Assembly: GCA_905250025.1 (NCBI GenBank)
Contig: CAJNOJ010000252.1
Coordinates: 62,001 to 126,000, forward strand
From: Adineta ricciae
Taxonomy: Eukaryota; Rotifera; Eurotatoria; Adinetida; Adinetidae
Direction of reading: 5' to 3'
DNA: 64,000 nucleotides
Shown: positions 20,399-31,922 of the stretch, piece after piece
How positions within the stretch are numbered: the stretch's first letter is position 1
Layout of the letters: each line of letters begins with the position of its first letter
Translations under genes and position numbers: made by a program
The notes under the pieces: generated by a model
Databases searched by the model: none
What the model was told of the DNA's origin: nothing
What the model saw: the letters and a program-made list of their open reading frames with translations, nothing else

Positions 20399-20730
20399 AG
20401 AATGGTGATAGATATGTGCACAAAACCAAAATCATGCATCTCGATGGTGCTCTTGTTATATATTGCTTCAAGCAATCTTTGTGAAAACAGTTTCTATGTG
20501 TTGACAAAAGCAGCAAAAAGGCTACTTACTTTGTGAGGAATAAAAAATATGGAAAGAGAGTGACAGAACGCACAAAAGTGTGTCATCATTCAATAGAAGT
20601 TTCTTTTCTGATTCCACACTGGGTGAAAGCAGCCGATATAATAGGGTTTTTTCCCACTGTGAATGCCAGCTGTTTGTATATATAATTGCTAAAACATTAG
20701 AGACTAGCTTTCATCGAGCACATTTTGCTT
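20399..20730. other. Upstream region of alpha-kinase gene
   Basis: No gene seen. A frame at 20580-20786 overlaps the next gene in another phase and shows no motif. The next gene's promoter and leader presumably lie here. Confidence 0.45.
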
Positions 20731-22797
20731 ATGAATCAATCAAGTTTAATTTCATCATCAACGATAGAATCAACCAATTCCAGTAGTGGAACGTTGAAGG
20801 ATACAGTTGATTCGATTCGTCTTAAAAAGAATGCATCGCGCAATTCCTTAGCAAGTATTGACTGGAATGTCGAAACATCAGATTCTGCTATTGATTTCGA
20901 TATCGAAAGCCTTGACAAACAATTTCAACAACTATCGTTGGACTTTAAACACAGCATGCAAGACCTACGCAATGATCCACATAATGAAACGATACGCAAG
21001 AAAGTTAAAGCAACTATGGAAGATCTATCGCGTATTAAAACATGGTCGTCTTTACTAAAGACAGAGGAGGGATTTGCTATTGTTAAAGAAGCGATGTTAC
21101 AACGGCGTAGAAACGAAGTTAATCAACGGAAATATGAAATTGATGAAGTTCTTAAGTTAACCAAAGCTCAATCGACTGTTGATGTTTGTTTCCTAATGGA
21201 TTGTACCGGTAGCATGGGATGCTATATTGATGCAACCAAAACACAAATTGGTCAACTTACCGATACAATCAGTAAATTATATGATACAACACCTCGTCTG
21301 GCCTTTATTGGATATCGTGATATCGATGAAAGCATTGAACAACTCGATTTTACTGATGATGTCGATGCGTTTAAAATGTTTTTGAATCAAGTAAAAGCAA
21401 CAGGTGGTCATGATACGTGTGAAGACGTGTTTAGTAAGAATACACATTTTCTGTCAATATTTTTCATGTCATTGTGAATTCTATCTTATTTAGGCGGATT
21501 AGAAATCATTCCAACACTTACATGGTCCAATTCCAATCGTCTATTGATTCATATATGCGATGCCCCTTGTCATGGACGTGATTATTATAAATCACAAGAT
21601 TCAATAAGTGATACATATCCCAAGGGTGATCCGAAGAATCGAGAACTTTCAAAACTGTTATTGGACATTAAACGGTTAAAAGTTACATATTGTACTATTC
21701 AACTAAATGATTTCACCAAGCAAATGTTCGATGAATTTAGTTTCATATATGGAACAATATCCGAAATTCATGTGGAAAATCCAGCAGCTATGATAAAACG
21801 AGTTTGTCAAGAGACAAGTGACATCATCATGAGTTCTATCAAGTCAACGATGTCGTCTTTCCGTTCGGCAAATAAGCAGACAAAGCCTTACACACTCTTG
21901 GGTAAAGAGCCGGACTGGAGTACGGTAGACATATTTGAAGTACACACCATCGAAGTCATTCCACCATTGAAAATGGAGGACCTATTTCGTTCTTTGTTTA
22001 TTGGAAGAGGTAGCGGTAAGATAAAAATTGCACCTCATCCTTTCGCACAAGGCTCACTGCGTTTTGCGTTTTATGGTCAACTTGCAAGCGATGGGTATGA
22101 GATGATGGACGTTGTTTTTAAAGAATTTAGTAGTTCTTCATCATATGATAATCAACTAGAAGTTTATCAAGAGCATCTCGAGATACAAGCGATTGCAAAG
22201 TTTTTAGCTGAACAATTCAATGATGAATTAAAACGTATCATTAAAAAACCAATCACAGTTGTTTACGCTGATGCTGACCTTGTTCAAGTGAAAAGTGATG
22301 AATCGAAAGTTTATCAAGTAGAAGCGCGTATGCATCAGGATTGGCATAAATGGAATAATAACAGTGGTGGAGTCTCCGTTACAGAATATTCAACAGTTTT
22401 ACAAGCATTTTCACATTGGACTCATCATATTACAGCAGCTCGTCTAATGGTCGTAGATCTACAAGGTGTGAAAGTTGACAATGCTTACTTACTAACTGAT
22501 CCAGCTATTCACTGTGATGATTTATTACGATTTAAACACACACGTACAAATTTTGGAGTCAAAGGCATGCGTGAATTTTTCCGTACGCATATATGCAGTG
22601 AAGTATGTTCGTTGCTTCAACTGCCGTTGCACGAAACGGAGCTATCTTCGTCTTTAAACAATAGTAACAATGGATTGGAAAGTTTTATAGTGTTAAATTC
22701 TATTGATGAATTAGACGAAAAGACTGCTATTGTTGAAACCTATCCTGCGACTACCAAAGACTACTTTGTAACAAAGACATTTGAATACGTAGAATGA
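20731..22797 (+). CDS. vWA domain alpha-kinase (VwkA-like)
   Basis: Two exons, 20731-21433 and 21494-22797, with a 60-nt intron (GTAAGA...TTATTTAG). The model closes at 668 residues. Residues about 150-330 form a von Willebrand A-like domain with a MIDAS-type motif, D157-C-T-G-S161, and the typical ICDAPCHG segment just after the splice. Residues about 415-620 form an atypical alpha-kinase (MHCK/EF2K type), with VVFKEF (candidate ATP Lys), LMVVDLQGVK, LTDPAIH and TNFGVKGMREFFRTHICSEVC. The architecture matches Dictyostelium VwkA. It is predicted to be a cytosolic Ser/Thr kinase acting on coiled or helical substrates. The start is the first ATG in frame. There is no sign of decay. Confidence 0.92.
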
Positions 22798-23059
22798 GAA
22801 TCATTTATAGAAAAGACACATCATACGATCGGATATTTATTCAATTGTTGTAAATAAACGAGAAAGGAATTTGATGGCAGACATTTGAATGATTTCAAAT
22901 ACAAATTGAGAAGAGAACAACAAAGTACTATGATTGAAAGTGTGGAATGTGCACAGTTCAGGATGACTAACTAATACAGAAATTCTTGTTTAAAAATATA
23001 ACTAATGCAATATTTATTTAAGATTCGTCCATTACCAGATTGGCTCTTCGATTAGCTCG
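22798..23059. other. Convergent intergenic spacer
   Basis: Short spacer between the convergent alpha-kinase gene and a minus-strand remnant. It contains TAAATAAA-like polyadenylation signals near 22850 and nothing else. Confidence 0.4.
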
Positions 23060-23760
23060 ATACACTTTTTTTACAATAATAATAGCAATTATTCGACAAA
23101 TAATCTCACCAAACTGCCATACCAACCGATCAATTTTGTTACTCCTTCGATAACATTAGCCTCATCAATGTAGGAATAGATACACAACGATGGTGAACAT
23201 CCATCAAAATAATTTCGATAATCTATATCATATTTCACTTCTTCTGTCATCAGTTCATTGACAAGTGATTCAATTGTTTGATTTATTGTGAAGCGACTTC
23301 GGCTCAAGAATGACATTTTTATTGACTTAAATGCGTTTGTTGAATCAGTACATTGTTGATTGTAGAAACATTGTAATGTTGTGTGAAATATTGATTCAAG
23401 TGAATAACAACCACAACTATTGTAACTCAATGGAGACATATGTATAATCGTGTCGTTGGTTGAAAGCACACGACGAAACGCCCAATTGGTTAAGTACATA
23501 GTCATCAACATATTCTTAGTAATCACTTCTTGAACTAATGAGATGCTGTTGTTGAAACTTATTAACAATCATTTGTATTTGATTGTGCAAGAAATGTGAT
23601 GATAGAAGTTTGCTATTAATGAAATCCGTTGATTCTAATTGAAAAACGGACTCGGCTACTGTCTCATTCGACAAAGCACAAAATGATGACAGTAAATTGA
23701 ACTGTCCATGGGCTGAATGGTAATAACCATGTGGTGAATGTTGTCTACCATTATCCCTTT
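23060..23760 (-). pseudogene. Bdelloid membrane-protein family, decayed copy A
   Basis: The minus-strand frame from about 23740 (GQFNLLSSFCALSNETVAESVFQLEST) shifts near 23575 to a frame running 23568-23089. This contains SCGCYSLESIFHTTLQCFYNQQCTD and INQTIESLVNELMTEE, then NYFDGCSPSLCIYSY. A further frameshift near 23100 moves into a hydrophobic C-terminal helix (IICRIIAIIIVKKVYR). The cysteine pattern and order equal those of the remnant at 24096-25110, and I recall similar large secreted/membrane proteins from bdelloid proteomes, function unknown. Multiple frameshifts make this a pseudogene. Confidence 0.6.
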
Positions 23761-24095
23761 TGTCATACAGATATGCAATTCATTGTTGACTGATGAAAAC
23801 GATAGGTTAAGTTGAGAAATGTTTTATACTTGATTGGTGACTTTGAACAAAAACACTCTAATGTTGTTATTGAGTTGTTTGTATGAATTCTCGTACGTTT
23901 CTAAAGAAGGTTGACTATGTGAAACAGTGACAAGGCGAGGAGTAAAGGCTGAGAACAATGTAAAATAAAGTGAGACTTGAAATGACTAAAATAATATGTA
24001 GTCGACGAATAACATCGTTTGCAGTTGGAAAAATAAATATTGATTTGATTAAATTGAATGAAATGAGTTGAAGCAAACTATTCGCAAGAATCTTA

Positions 24096-25110
24096 TCAAG
24101 ACACTTCAGAGTAATTTTGAAGTAGAAGTTTCAATGCAAGTGAGAGACCGCTAGAAAGACTCAAAATAATTGTAAGATTGTTAAAGAGAAGATTTCGACC
24201 ATCATATTGATACGTGCATGATAATGGAGAGTATTTGTTGTAATAAGAAGAGAAGGACATAGTTGACAACCATTGATCGACCATTAATCGACTGATATCG
24301 GAATTGAGAGCAGAAAAATTGACAGGCACTGGAGATTTCATGTGCACATTAAGTGTCAACATACATGAGATATTGTAGAAGCACTTCAATGTCGATATGA
24401 ACAATGATCGAGTTGGATAACAACCATAGAAAATATTTGCAACTGGATATGGATCATATGCGCATACCTCGTAATGAAGGGTTCGATAAAGCGCAACAGA
24501 AGAATAACATAATGACGATAACATACAATTACAACCTTTGTGTAATTCTGAATTGATGTACACTTCGGAAGACTGATCCACTGAAAAAAAACACTCGTAT
24601 GTACACTGCTAATCAATCGATGAATTGATTTGGATGTAAAATACTTATTGAGAAATGACACGTGAACTGACGAATTCTGTTCTGAGAAAAATCTCCAATG
24701 CATCGATAACTGCCCGTTCAGTTAGTTCACAAAACAGTGATAACAATTGGAAATAGCTCACGGCTATCTTTCGATAATCATAATGAATAATATTTCCACC
24801 GTTGAGATTTTCTCTGAGATAATGTTTCCATCTATCAGAAATCAAATCGCTTTGACATAACTGATGATATCGTGGCTGAATCTTTGTGAAAGTTGAATAA
24901 GGTGTTAATATTGAGCCGCATGGAGATGAGAGTAATCGATATATTTGATAAAGTTCAATAAATTAAGATTCCGTTGGATGTAGAATAGTTGTTGATTGAG
25001 TAAATACTTGTAAAAATACATAAACAGTGAAAATGATTATTGAACCGAGAATAAAACACAAATACAGCCGCGTTGTATAACGCTGAAACCGTATTTATCG
25101 ATACGTGTCA
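24096..25110 (-). pseudogene. Bdelloid membrane-protein family, decayed copy B
   Basis: The N-terminal part, about 25110-24640, reads through a transmembrane helix (LYLCFILGSIIIFTVYVFL) into an extracellular region (SSPCGSILTPYSTFTKIQPRYHQLCQSD), but with in-frame stops near 25085 and 24965. The C-terminal part, 24581-24096, follows a T-run acceptor (CAG at about 24582). It has CNCMLSSLCYSSVALY, FYGCYPTRSLFISTLKCFYN and YSPLSCTYQY, then a terminal hydrophobic segment. It belongs to the same family as copy A. Function unknown; the stops show it is not functional as read. Confidence 0.6.
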
Positions 25111-25766
25111 AAAGATTTTTTAAAGATGTTCAGTTCCATAATTTTCACTTGAATAGTTCTTTTGAATTGATGAAAACGATGTTTGACTAAATATTTTCGG
25201 AGAAAAAACATCGTATTTTTTCAATAGTACTTTGAGTTTGTTGTACTTACAAGTACTTCTTTGTTCTGATGTTCGATTCTGTTTTTGCATGATAAATAGC
25301 GAAAACTATATAATCAGTTTCTATACTCGATTACATATGTTACATTAAAATTATACTCTCTCAGCCAATTCTATTACTACATCTCTAATAGAAGATTTGT
25401 TTTATATTACAAAACATTCATTCTCTTGGTTTTCGAAAACGTCTCACTCTTACCCTCACTAAACTTGACTGGTTGATCAACGAGAGTGTTCTTTAGACTA
25501 GTACTTTTGCCTTCGTAATATTTGTCAAGGAAAGAGATCTGGTTGTCTGCACCATGAGAAAAAGTGATATTAACCTAACTTTCACCCGAAAATAATCGAA
25601 TGAGATCCCTTCATAGACGGACAATATTAGAAAGTTTTGATAAGGTATTCGTCATTTTGTCAACAACTTTTCAAAATTTATCTTTAACTAAAGAATCTTC
25701 GTCACATGAGTGGCAGGGTTTGTTGGAAATTCTCTTCTCTTTTTAGAATAAAATCCATTTTGAGGC
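25111..25766. other. Intergenic/promoter region before caspase-NHL gene
   Basis: No gene seen. A pyrimidine-rich acceptor (TTCTCTTCTCTTTTTAG, ending about 25746) lies about 20 bases before the ATG at 25767. It could be a 5'-leader intron or a spliced-leader acceptor, because bdelloids trans-splice. Confidence 0.45.
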
Positions 25767-27990
25767 ATGGCGTATGCACGACATCGAAGTAGTTCTCGTC
25801 GTAAATTGGCTTTGGTCATTGGAAATGGTGATTATGTGATGGGAAGGCCTTTGTTTAATACGAGAAATGATGCAAAGCAAATGGCAAATGTTCTAATAGA
25901 TCTCGGCTTTCTCATCTATGAGAATGAACCAAAACTCGATTTAACTTACGAGCAATTTTCAATAACAATAGCGAATTTTCTCTGTTCAGTTAAGCGGAAT
26001 GATTTGGTCTTATTTTATTTTGCTGGACATGGCATTCAGTGTGAGGTAAATAAATGTAAGAGCAATTTCTCTATCTATTGTTTTTTGCTGCAGGATCATA
26101 ATTATTTGATTCCAATTGATAACTTCAAAGAAGAAAATCACGATTTAATCGAATTGAGTGGAACAGATTTGAAAAGACGCGCAATTAATGCACAACGCTT
26201 CCTTAACGATCTCGATGACCGTGATCCGTTTACAGTTTTATTTTTCTTAGATTGTTGTCGAACATATCATTTAAGACAGGAAGAATCAGAAAGAAATTCA
26301 TCCCGAAATGCGTTCTCGACTCAAATTCATGGTCTAAAACCAATGTCTGTCAAAGCTGGATCATTAATTGCATTTGCTTGTGCACCGGGAACAACTGCGG
26401 ATGATGGAAATCAAAGAGAAAAGAATGGATTATTTACAAAACATCTTTTAAAACATCTTCCAACATCAAATGAAAGTATTTTTGGAGTACTGACAAATGT
26501 CTCGAAAGGAGTTGTTGAAGAATCAAATAAACAACAAATTCCACATCTCACTGTTGCAATGACAGAAAATATTTTCTTATTCGATCAGCGTCAAGGTAAA
26601 CATCATTTGGTTCGAAGAACACAGCAATCTGCATAAAGGGACGTACATTAGAGGAGTAGAACTCAACAGGCGGAATCAGTTGGATTGAAATTTCTTCAAT
26701 TGTAACTGATTCTACTAGCTGTATCACTGAGAAATCTCTATTCTGAGAGGATTTTTTTTCAAATTTCAATGAAAACTTTCTTCTTTTCGTTTTTAGGAAA
26801 TCTTTCAACATCAATAAATCATTTGTCAATATCAGTGGAAAAGAAATCTTCTTTAAACAACAAGACTTCGACAACATCTCGTGAGTTGATCTTATTCTAG
26901 AATTGAAATTCATTTGTTCCGGTCAAGGAATAGATCTTAACATATTGATCAAAAGACGATCGAATATGAGATCACCAAATCTGAGATTTGACTTTGGAGA
27001 ATTTTTTGTTGGCAATAGAACTAAGAAAACTTTCAACTTTTGTTTTAACTTTCAAATGATCTTTTACTTTTTTTCTCTTTTGTAGAAATCAAATGTAACC
27101 AATGGAGACGACAAGGAATCACTATCGCTGGAGGAAATGGTTCCGGAGACTGGTTAAATCAACTATCAATTCCTTTTGGAATTTTTTTCAACAAATATTC
27201 ACAAATTTTTGTTGCGGATCGGGGGAATCATCGAATTATGAAATGGGAACTAAATCATAATCAAGGAAAAGTTGTCGCTGGCGAAAACGGAAAAGGGAGA
27301 TGGATTAATCAATTGAATTATCCGACGGATATGATTGTTGACGAAGAGTATAACTCACTTATCATTTCTGATCATAGAAATAGAAGAGTGATACGATGGT
27401 GGAATGAAGATCAGCAAGAGATTCTTATTGACAATATTTCATGTTCTCGGATAGTGATGGACAAATTCGGATTTCTTTACGTTTCTGATGATGAGAAACA
27501 TGAAGTGAGAAGGTGGGAAATAAAAGCTAAAAGAAGAGAAGGAAAACTAGTTGCTGGTGGAAATGGACAAGGATATCGGCTTAATCAGCTCAATAATCCT
27601 AACTATGTCTTCGTTGATGATGAACAGTCTGTTTATGTTTCAGATTGTGGAAATGATCGTGTGATGAAATGGAGAAAAGATGCTGCGCAAGGAACTGTCG
27701 TTGCTGGTGGAAATGGTTGCGGAAGGAAGTTGAATCAACTGAATGGGTCTCAAGGGATCATAGTTGGTGAATTTGGGCAAGTTTTTGTTGCAGATAGTAA
27801 TAATCATCGAGTCACGTGTTGGAGTGAAGGAGCTGAAGAAGGGGAAATCATCATTGGTGGAAATGGGCGAGGAGACGAACCCAATCAATTGTGGAGTCCC
27901 AATGGTTTATCACTTGATAGTGAAGGCAACCTTTATGTTGTTGATAGTGGAAATCATCGAGTGCAGAGATTTGATGCAATTTGTGAATAA
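25767..27990 (+). CDS. Caspase-like peptidase fused to NHL propeller
   Basis: Proposed exons 25767-26045, 26094-26595, 26797-26880 and 27086-27990; the model closes at 589 residues. Intron 1 (48 nt, in phase, no stop) could be read through. Introns 2 (201 nt) and 3 (205 nt) have GTAAAC...TTTTTAG and GTGAGT...TTTGTAG ends. Residues 10-270 form a caspase-like p20 fold (LALVIGNGDYVMGRPLFNTRNDA). The catalytic His88 is in YFAGHGIQ and the Cys in FLDCCRTY (C148 by analogy with metacaspase and paracaspase DxC). A Ser/Thr-rich linker (about 277-305) leads to six NHL repeats (AGGNG-G--NQL, VFVADSNNHRV). If introns 2 and 3 are ignored, the caspase ends with a stop at 26636 and the NHL part is a separate gene. 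The fusion is preferred because every junction is in phase. Confidence 0.75.
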
Positions 27991-28917
27991 AAAAAGTTTA
28001 TAAAACAGGTCTAGACCAGTTGCTCGCAGAGCAAACTATTAGCATCATTATGAAGGAAATAATGAAATCAAGATTAGTTAAGTAAATCAAGACGATTTTA
28101 ACCGATTTCTTAGGAAAACTTTTTAACTAAATTTTAATACTGGTTATGCGTAGCGTGGGTAGAAGACGAAGCTGATATGGTCCCACTAAACCTGCGATAC
28201 CAGTGACTCTAATAATAATGAGCTCACTGAAGCTATACTGATCGACTGAATTATACTCAGTTCACAGGCATATGTATATTGGTCATAGCCCCTATTTTAG
28301 CGTGCTCAGTCGCGTATCGAACTGTAGAAGAACATGTCTATCAACGGATCACTCACACTTTACAGTCGTACTCGAGTAGTGCAACTTTCAAATCATTATG
28401 GTCGAAATATGAAACTTTTAAAAATTCTTTTTTCACTGAATCTAGTCGAAATCTTCCTGATTTACTTAACTAATCTTGATTCCAATTATTTCCTTCATAA
28501 TTTTGCTAATACTTTACTCTACGCGTAAATGTCCATACGAGCAACTGTCCGTTTCCCAAAACCGCGCTTCTAATAAATTATAGTTTTATATTTAATTACG
28601 AAAATATCTATAGATTCATTGTAAAACATCGAGAAATTGCTATGAATTTCGATTAAGGACTAAACTAACAACGATAACTCTGTTGAACTAGATACGAAAT
28701 TCATTAAGCAAGAAAAACATTTTACGGCAAATAAATTCGAAAAAGCAAAAATATCAAGCGAAGCATCAAGATTTTCTCTAAACTGTCTGTTGATTTCGAA
28801 ATAAAATTGAAATTGAATTTGACTGCCAATGTTTAGAACAGAAAGTTTGGAAATGATCTTTTTACGTTCAAAACACTTTTTAAAACTAGCTTCTCATTGG
28901 CAGCAGTTTTTACCGAG
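27991..28917. other. Intergenic, nothing recognised
   Basis: About 0.9 kb of AT-rich sequence. Overlapping frames at 28279-28528 show no family and no splice context. Confidence 0.5.
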
Positions 28918-28984
28918 AAAACATTGTGTACCCTATTGATGCACCTCATTCTATACCTGAACAGAACTAACTTTAAAGAGTATC

Positions 28985-30545
28985 GAATAGGAAACAATCT
29001 AAAATTACAATCGTGCGTAATGTATTAACACCCCGCATCGTCACCCTCAACGGCAGTTGATAAGTCGTAGCAAAGATTCAATAGATTTTTTGAATTGTTT
29101 TCTATAGAATTGTGATGGGACAACATACACGATAAATATCGTTACCGATGGGATAAATGAAATGAAATAGCCTGTCACCTATAAACTCGAATTATGAGAT
29201 GTTTTCACACATTCGGACATGAATGAAATAATCAAGCGAGGTATGGACAAAATAACCAGAGTTATTGAACTAATGATAAGATGTTTATGTTCTTCGAGTT
29301 GTTGCCATAAATGCCGTTGATATGTTAATTGTCTTTGAGATGTTGCTCATTGACGAGCATTACGAAAGATAATAAATACAGCAGAGAACAGGTTCGCACA
29401 GAATGGACCAAGAAAATGAAAGAGCGAAATAAATACATTATATCTGTGAAGTGCAGGAGGATAATGAAGTATACACCATACGCGTTTGTTCATGTTTATC
29501 ATCGTATAATATGCGATACAATGGTTCGTGAATCATAGATATCGTAATAATCAATGGCAAAAAGATTATCAGGATTCGTGCAGTACGTTTGCTCGATTGC
29601 TTTTTGAAATAAACGCCTTTATATACAGTAACCCATCTTTCAAGCGCTACACAGGCATTAAACCAATTATCCGTATATAAGAACACTTTCAAAATGAATT
29701 CCAATAATCGACAACCGCCATGAAGAACAGATCGACTAACTGTTGGATTTATTTGAGTTAGAATAAGAAACCAGAACTTGGCTGTAAACATGGCTATTGT
29801 CAGAAGAGATGTAATAGATAATGCCAGGAGATACATTCCACATCCAGCTTCTCTTGATTCACGAACACGGAATGTCAAAATACTATTCACCACACCGGTA
29901 ACAAACATGATTAATGTAAATGCTGAACACCATTTGATTACATTAGTTTGACCGTTCATCGTTGCATTTGTAAAATATCATCACGTGTCAGTCCAATACC
30001 TTTTGCATAAAACTGACAACGATCACCAAAGAAACAATCCGTACAATTGCAAAACGTTGCCAATGGACACATCGAACCATCACTTAAACATTGTGCTCCA
30101 TTCAAACAATACGTCGTATGTTGACACACTGAAAGAATGTGCTGAAATTTGAAACAATTAGCATGTCGCTCAAGAGTGCATAGACACATGTACGAATCAT
30201 CAACGAAACACATTAAATGAAGATGAACTTGACATCGTTGAATTGGAGGTAAATGCCTCAATCGAGGATTCAGAACTTCGTTCACTTGTGCACATCGTTG
30301 AGCACGACCAATTGAACTACTAGTAGAAACATTAACAGCATGGGACGTATGAAGAGAAGCAAAGTAATAATTATCATCAATTCTCACGAAAACCGATTGA
30401 AAAGTATTTGGAGTATATATATGGTTGCAGTATGTTGAAATATCTTAAGCTTTTGTGAGATCATATAGAGTTTGGTTTGATCAAAACTGTTTGGAGAATG
30501 TAAAGCTTGAATACAACTTTCCTCATTCTCAGTCTCACCCTAACT
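28985..30545 (-). pseudogene. EGF-like 7TM receptor, decayed copy 1
   Basis: Minus-strand remnant of the bdelloid EGF-7TM receptor family. 30545-29960 encodes an extracellular region rich in Cys (CQVHLHLMCFVDDSYMCLC, CLNGAQCLSDGSMCPLATFC, CFFGDRCQF, which is EGF-like). About 29959-29320 encodes transmembrane helices 1-5 (FTLIMFVTGVVNSIL, GCGMYLLALSITSLL, NACVALERWVTVYKG), and about 29320-28990 helices 6-7 (HKHLIISSITLVILSIPRLI). Lesions: a deletion and stop near 29955 between the EGF part and TM1, a one-base insertion near 29490, and a TAG near 29192 where copy 2 reads Tyr. Ligand unknown. Copy 2 has other lesions. Confidence 0.85.
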
Positions 30546-31150
30546 CGAAAAAAATATGCAAGTAACATAATGAACACTTTATTTTACTAAGGGTGAAGTA
30601 TAATATCAACATAAAACTTATCACAAATATACTTTTATTCAATTTAGATTTCTCACATCTCCGGTGGAAGAACAAGAAAAGTTTATTTGTCTCAGAAATA
30701 ATAACCCAGATGGTATTCTTCGGTAAAACTGACGTTTAAACGATAAAATCTTATCGTGAGAGTGAGTGCGTGAATGAATATTCGTATTTATACGAATCAC
30801 ATCTATGTACCCTTATAGATATGTATTGAGAATTCAGAGAAGAAAAGTAAAGAATCTTCTCATTTTAACATATGCACAGCAAAACTGATTTTGAAATCAT
30901 TATACAATGGAACTTAGCTTTGATTCTTCGCATTTTTTATGATCGTGATATTTGTTTGAATTTTACGCCTAATTCATTGATCAATACTTATTTGAGGAGT
31001 AAAAAGTAGCAGCATAGAGATTCTTTCACATTCTCCGTATGAATCATTGTAATTGTGTAAGAACGACAGCAAATTATGCATTTTCTTCTATTTGCTCTAT
31101 ATAAAAGATGTTATTGCACAAGTGTAAGTCAGTCATATTGTGCGAAGAAT
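30546..31150. other. Divergent intergenic region
   Basis: Between the minus-strand receptor remnant and the plus-strand DUF4291 gene. It contains a 189-base segment (30760-30948) absent from copy 2 and flanked by ATCGTGA repeats. No gene seen, although frames upstream of 31151 could add a short N-terminal extension to the next gene. Confidence 0.5.
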
Positions 31151-31922
31151 ATGGATTGGCTGGCTCATTACGAGGCAAATACAGAATTATATGTCGATGC
31201 ACAGCGTCGATGGCCAAGTCGACGAAGTCGACCGGGCGGAAAATGGATCTTAGCATCTTTTGATGACGAATCAGTTATAGTTTACCAAGCTTATAATGAT
31301 GATATTGCAAAATATGCATGTGAAAATGGTCGCTTCGCTGGATGCCTAACTTATAACGAAAAACGAATGACTTGTGAGATTGAAGTACCTTTTTACTATG
31401 ATTTCAATGATGTCAAGATCTGTTTTAGGGATTAAAACAAGTTTTCTATGGATGATGTATCGATCAAATTGGGCATCACGTCCAAATCAACAACATATTT
31501 TAGCTATTTGGCTGCGTCGTTCAGCATTTGATAGTTATCTTGCTCGATCTAATAATTCAGATACTGATGAGTTACCTTCGGATTCAGCTGTACGTCTAAA
31601 AGGCCGGGTTCGTTTACAATGGGATCCTGATCATGATCCACAAGGTGAACCAACCATTGGTCGTCGAGCAATTCAATTAGGTTTAAGACAAGTGGAGAGC
31701 TTTCTCGATGGTCGTGATATTATTCGTATTGTTGATATTAGTTCATTCGTTCGAAATCAATATACGAACGCTGTTTTACCAAAACGACGCCGCGGTCATG
31801 ATCAGATTGATCAACTTCGTATTCCTGTTGTCAATATCTATGAACCTGAAGACGAACGAATTCGGCGACATATTCAATTAGATTTGGTGGAAATGACAAA
31901 CAACGTTAACATTTTTGAATAA
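31151..31922 (+). CDS. DUF4291 protein, copy 1
   Basis: Two exons, 31151-31373 and 31429-31922, with a 55-nt intron (GTGAGA...TTTTAG); the model closes at 238 residues. The splice restores the RMTWIKTSFLWMMYRSNWASRP motif, the signature of DUF4291. Before it come VIVYQAYNDDIAKYA and GRFAGC; after it, HILAIWLRRSAFDSYL. The family is widespread in bacteria and fungi and its biochemical role is not established, so none is assigned. The chosen start (MDWLAHYEAN) is the ATG conserved in both copies; upstream in-frame codons differ between copies. Intact, unlike the neighbouring receptor pseudogene. Confidence 0.9.

Noticed and set aside
26596..26636. Stop at 26636 as the true end of the caspase gene
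   Set aside because: A GT donor at 26596 and an acceptor at 26796 allow in-phase splicing to a linker and the NHL exon; all exon lengths close. The two-gene alternative remains possible and is stated.
31374..31436. Extension of the DUF4291 first exon to a stop at about 31435
   Set aside because: It replaces the family's WIKTSFLWMMYRS motif, which splicing restores in both copies.
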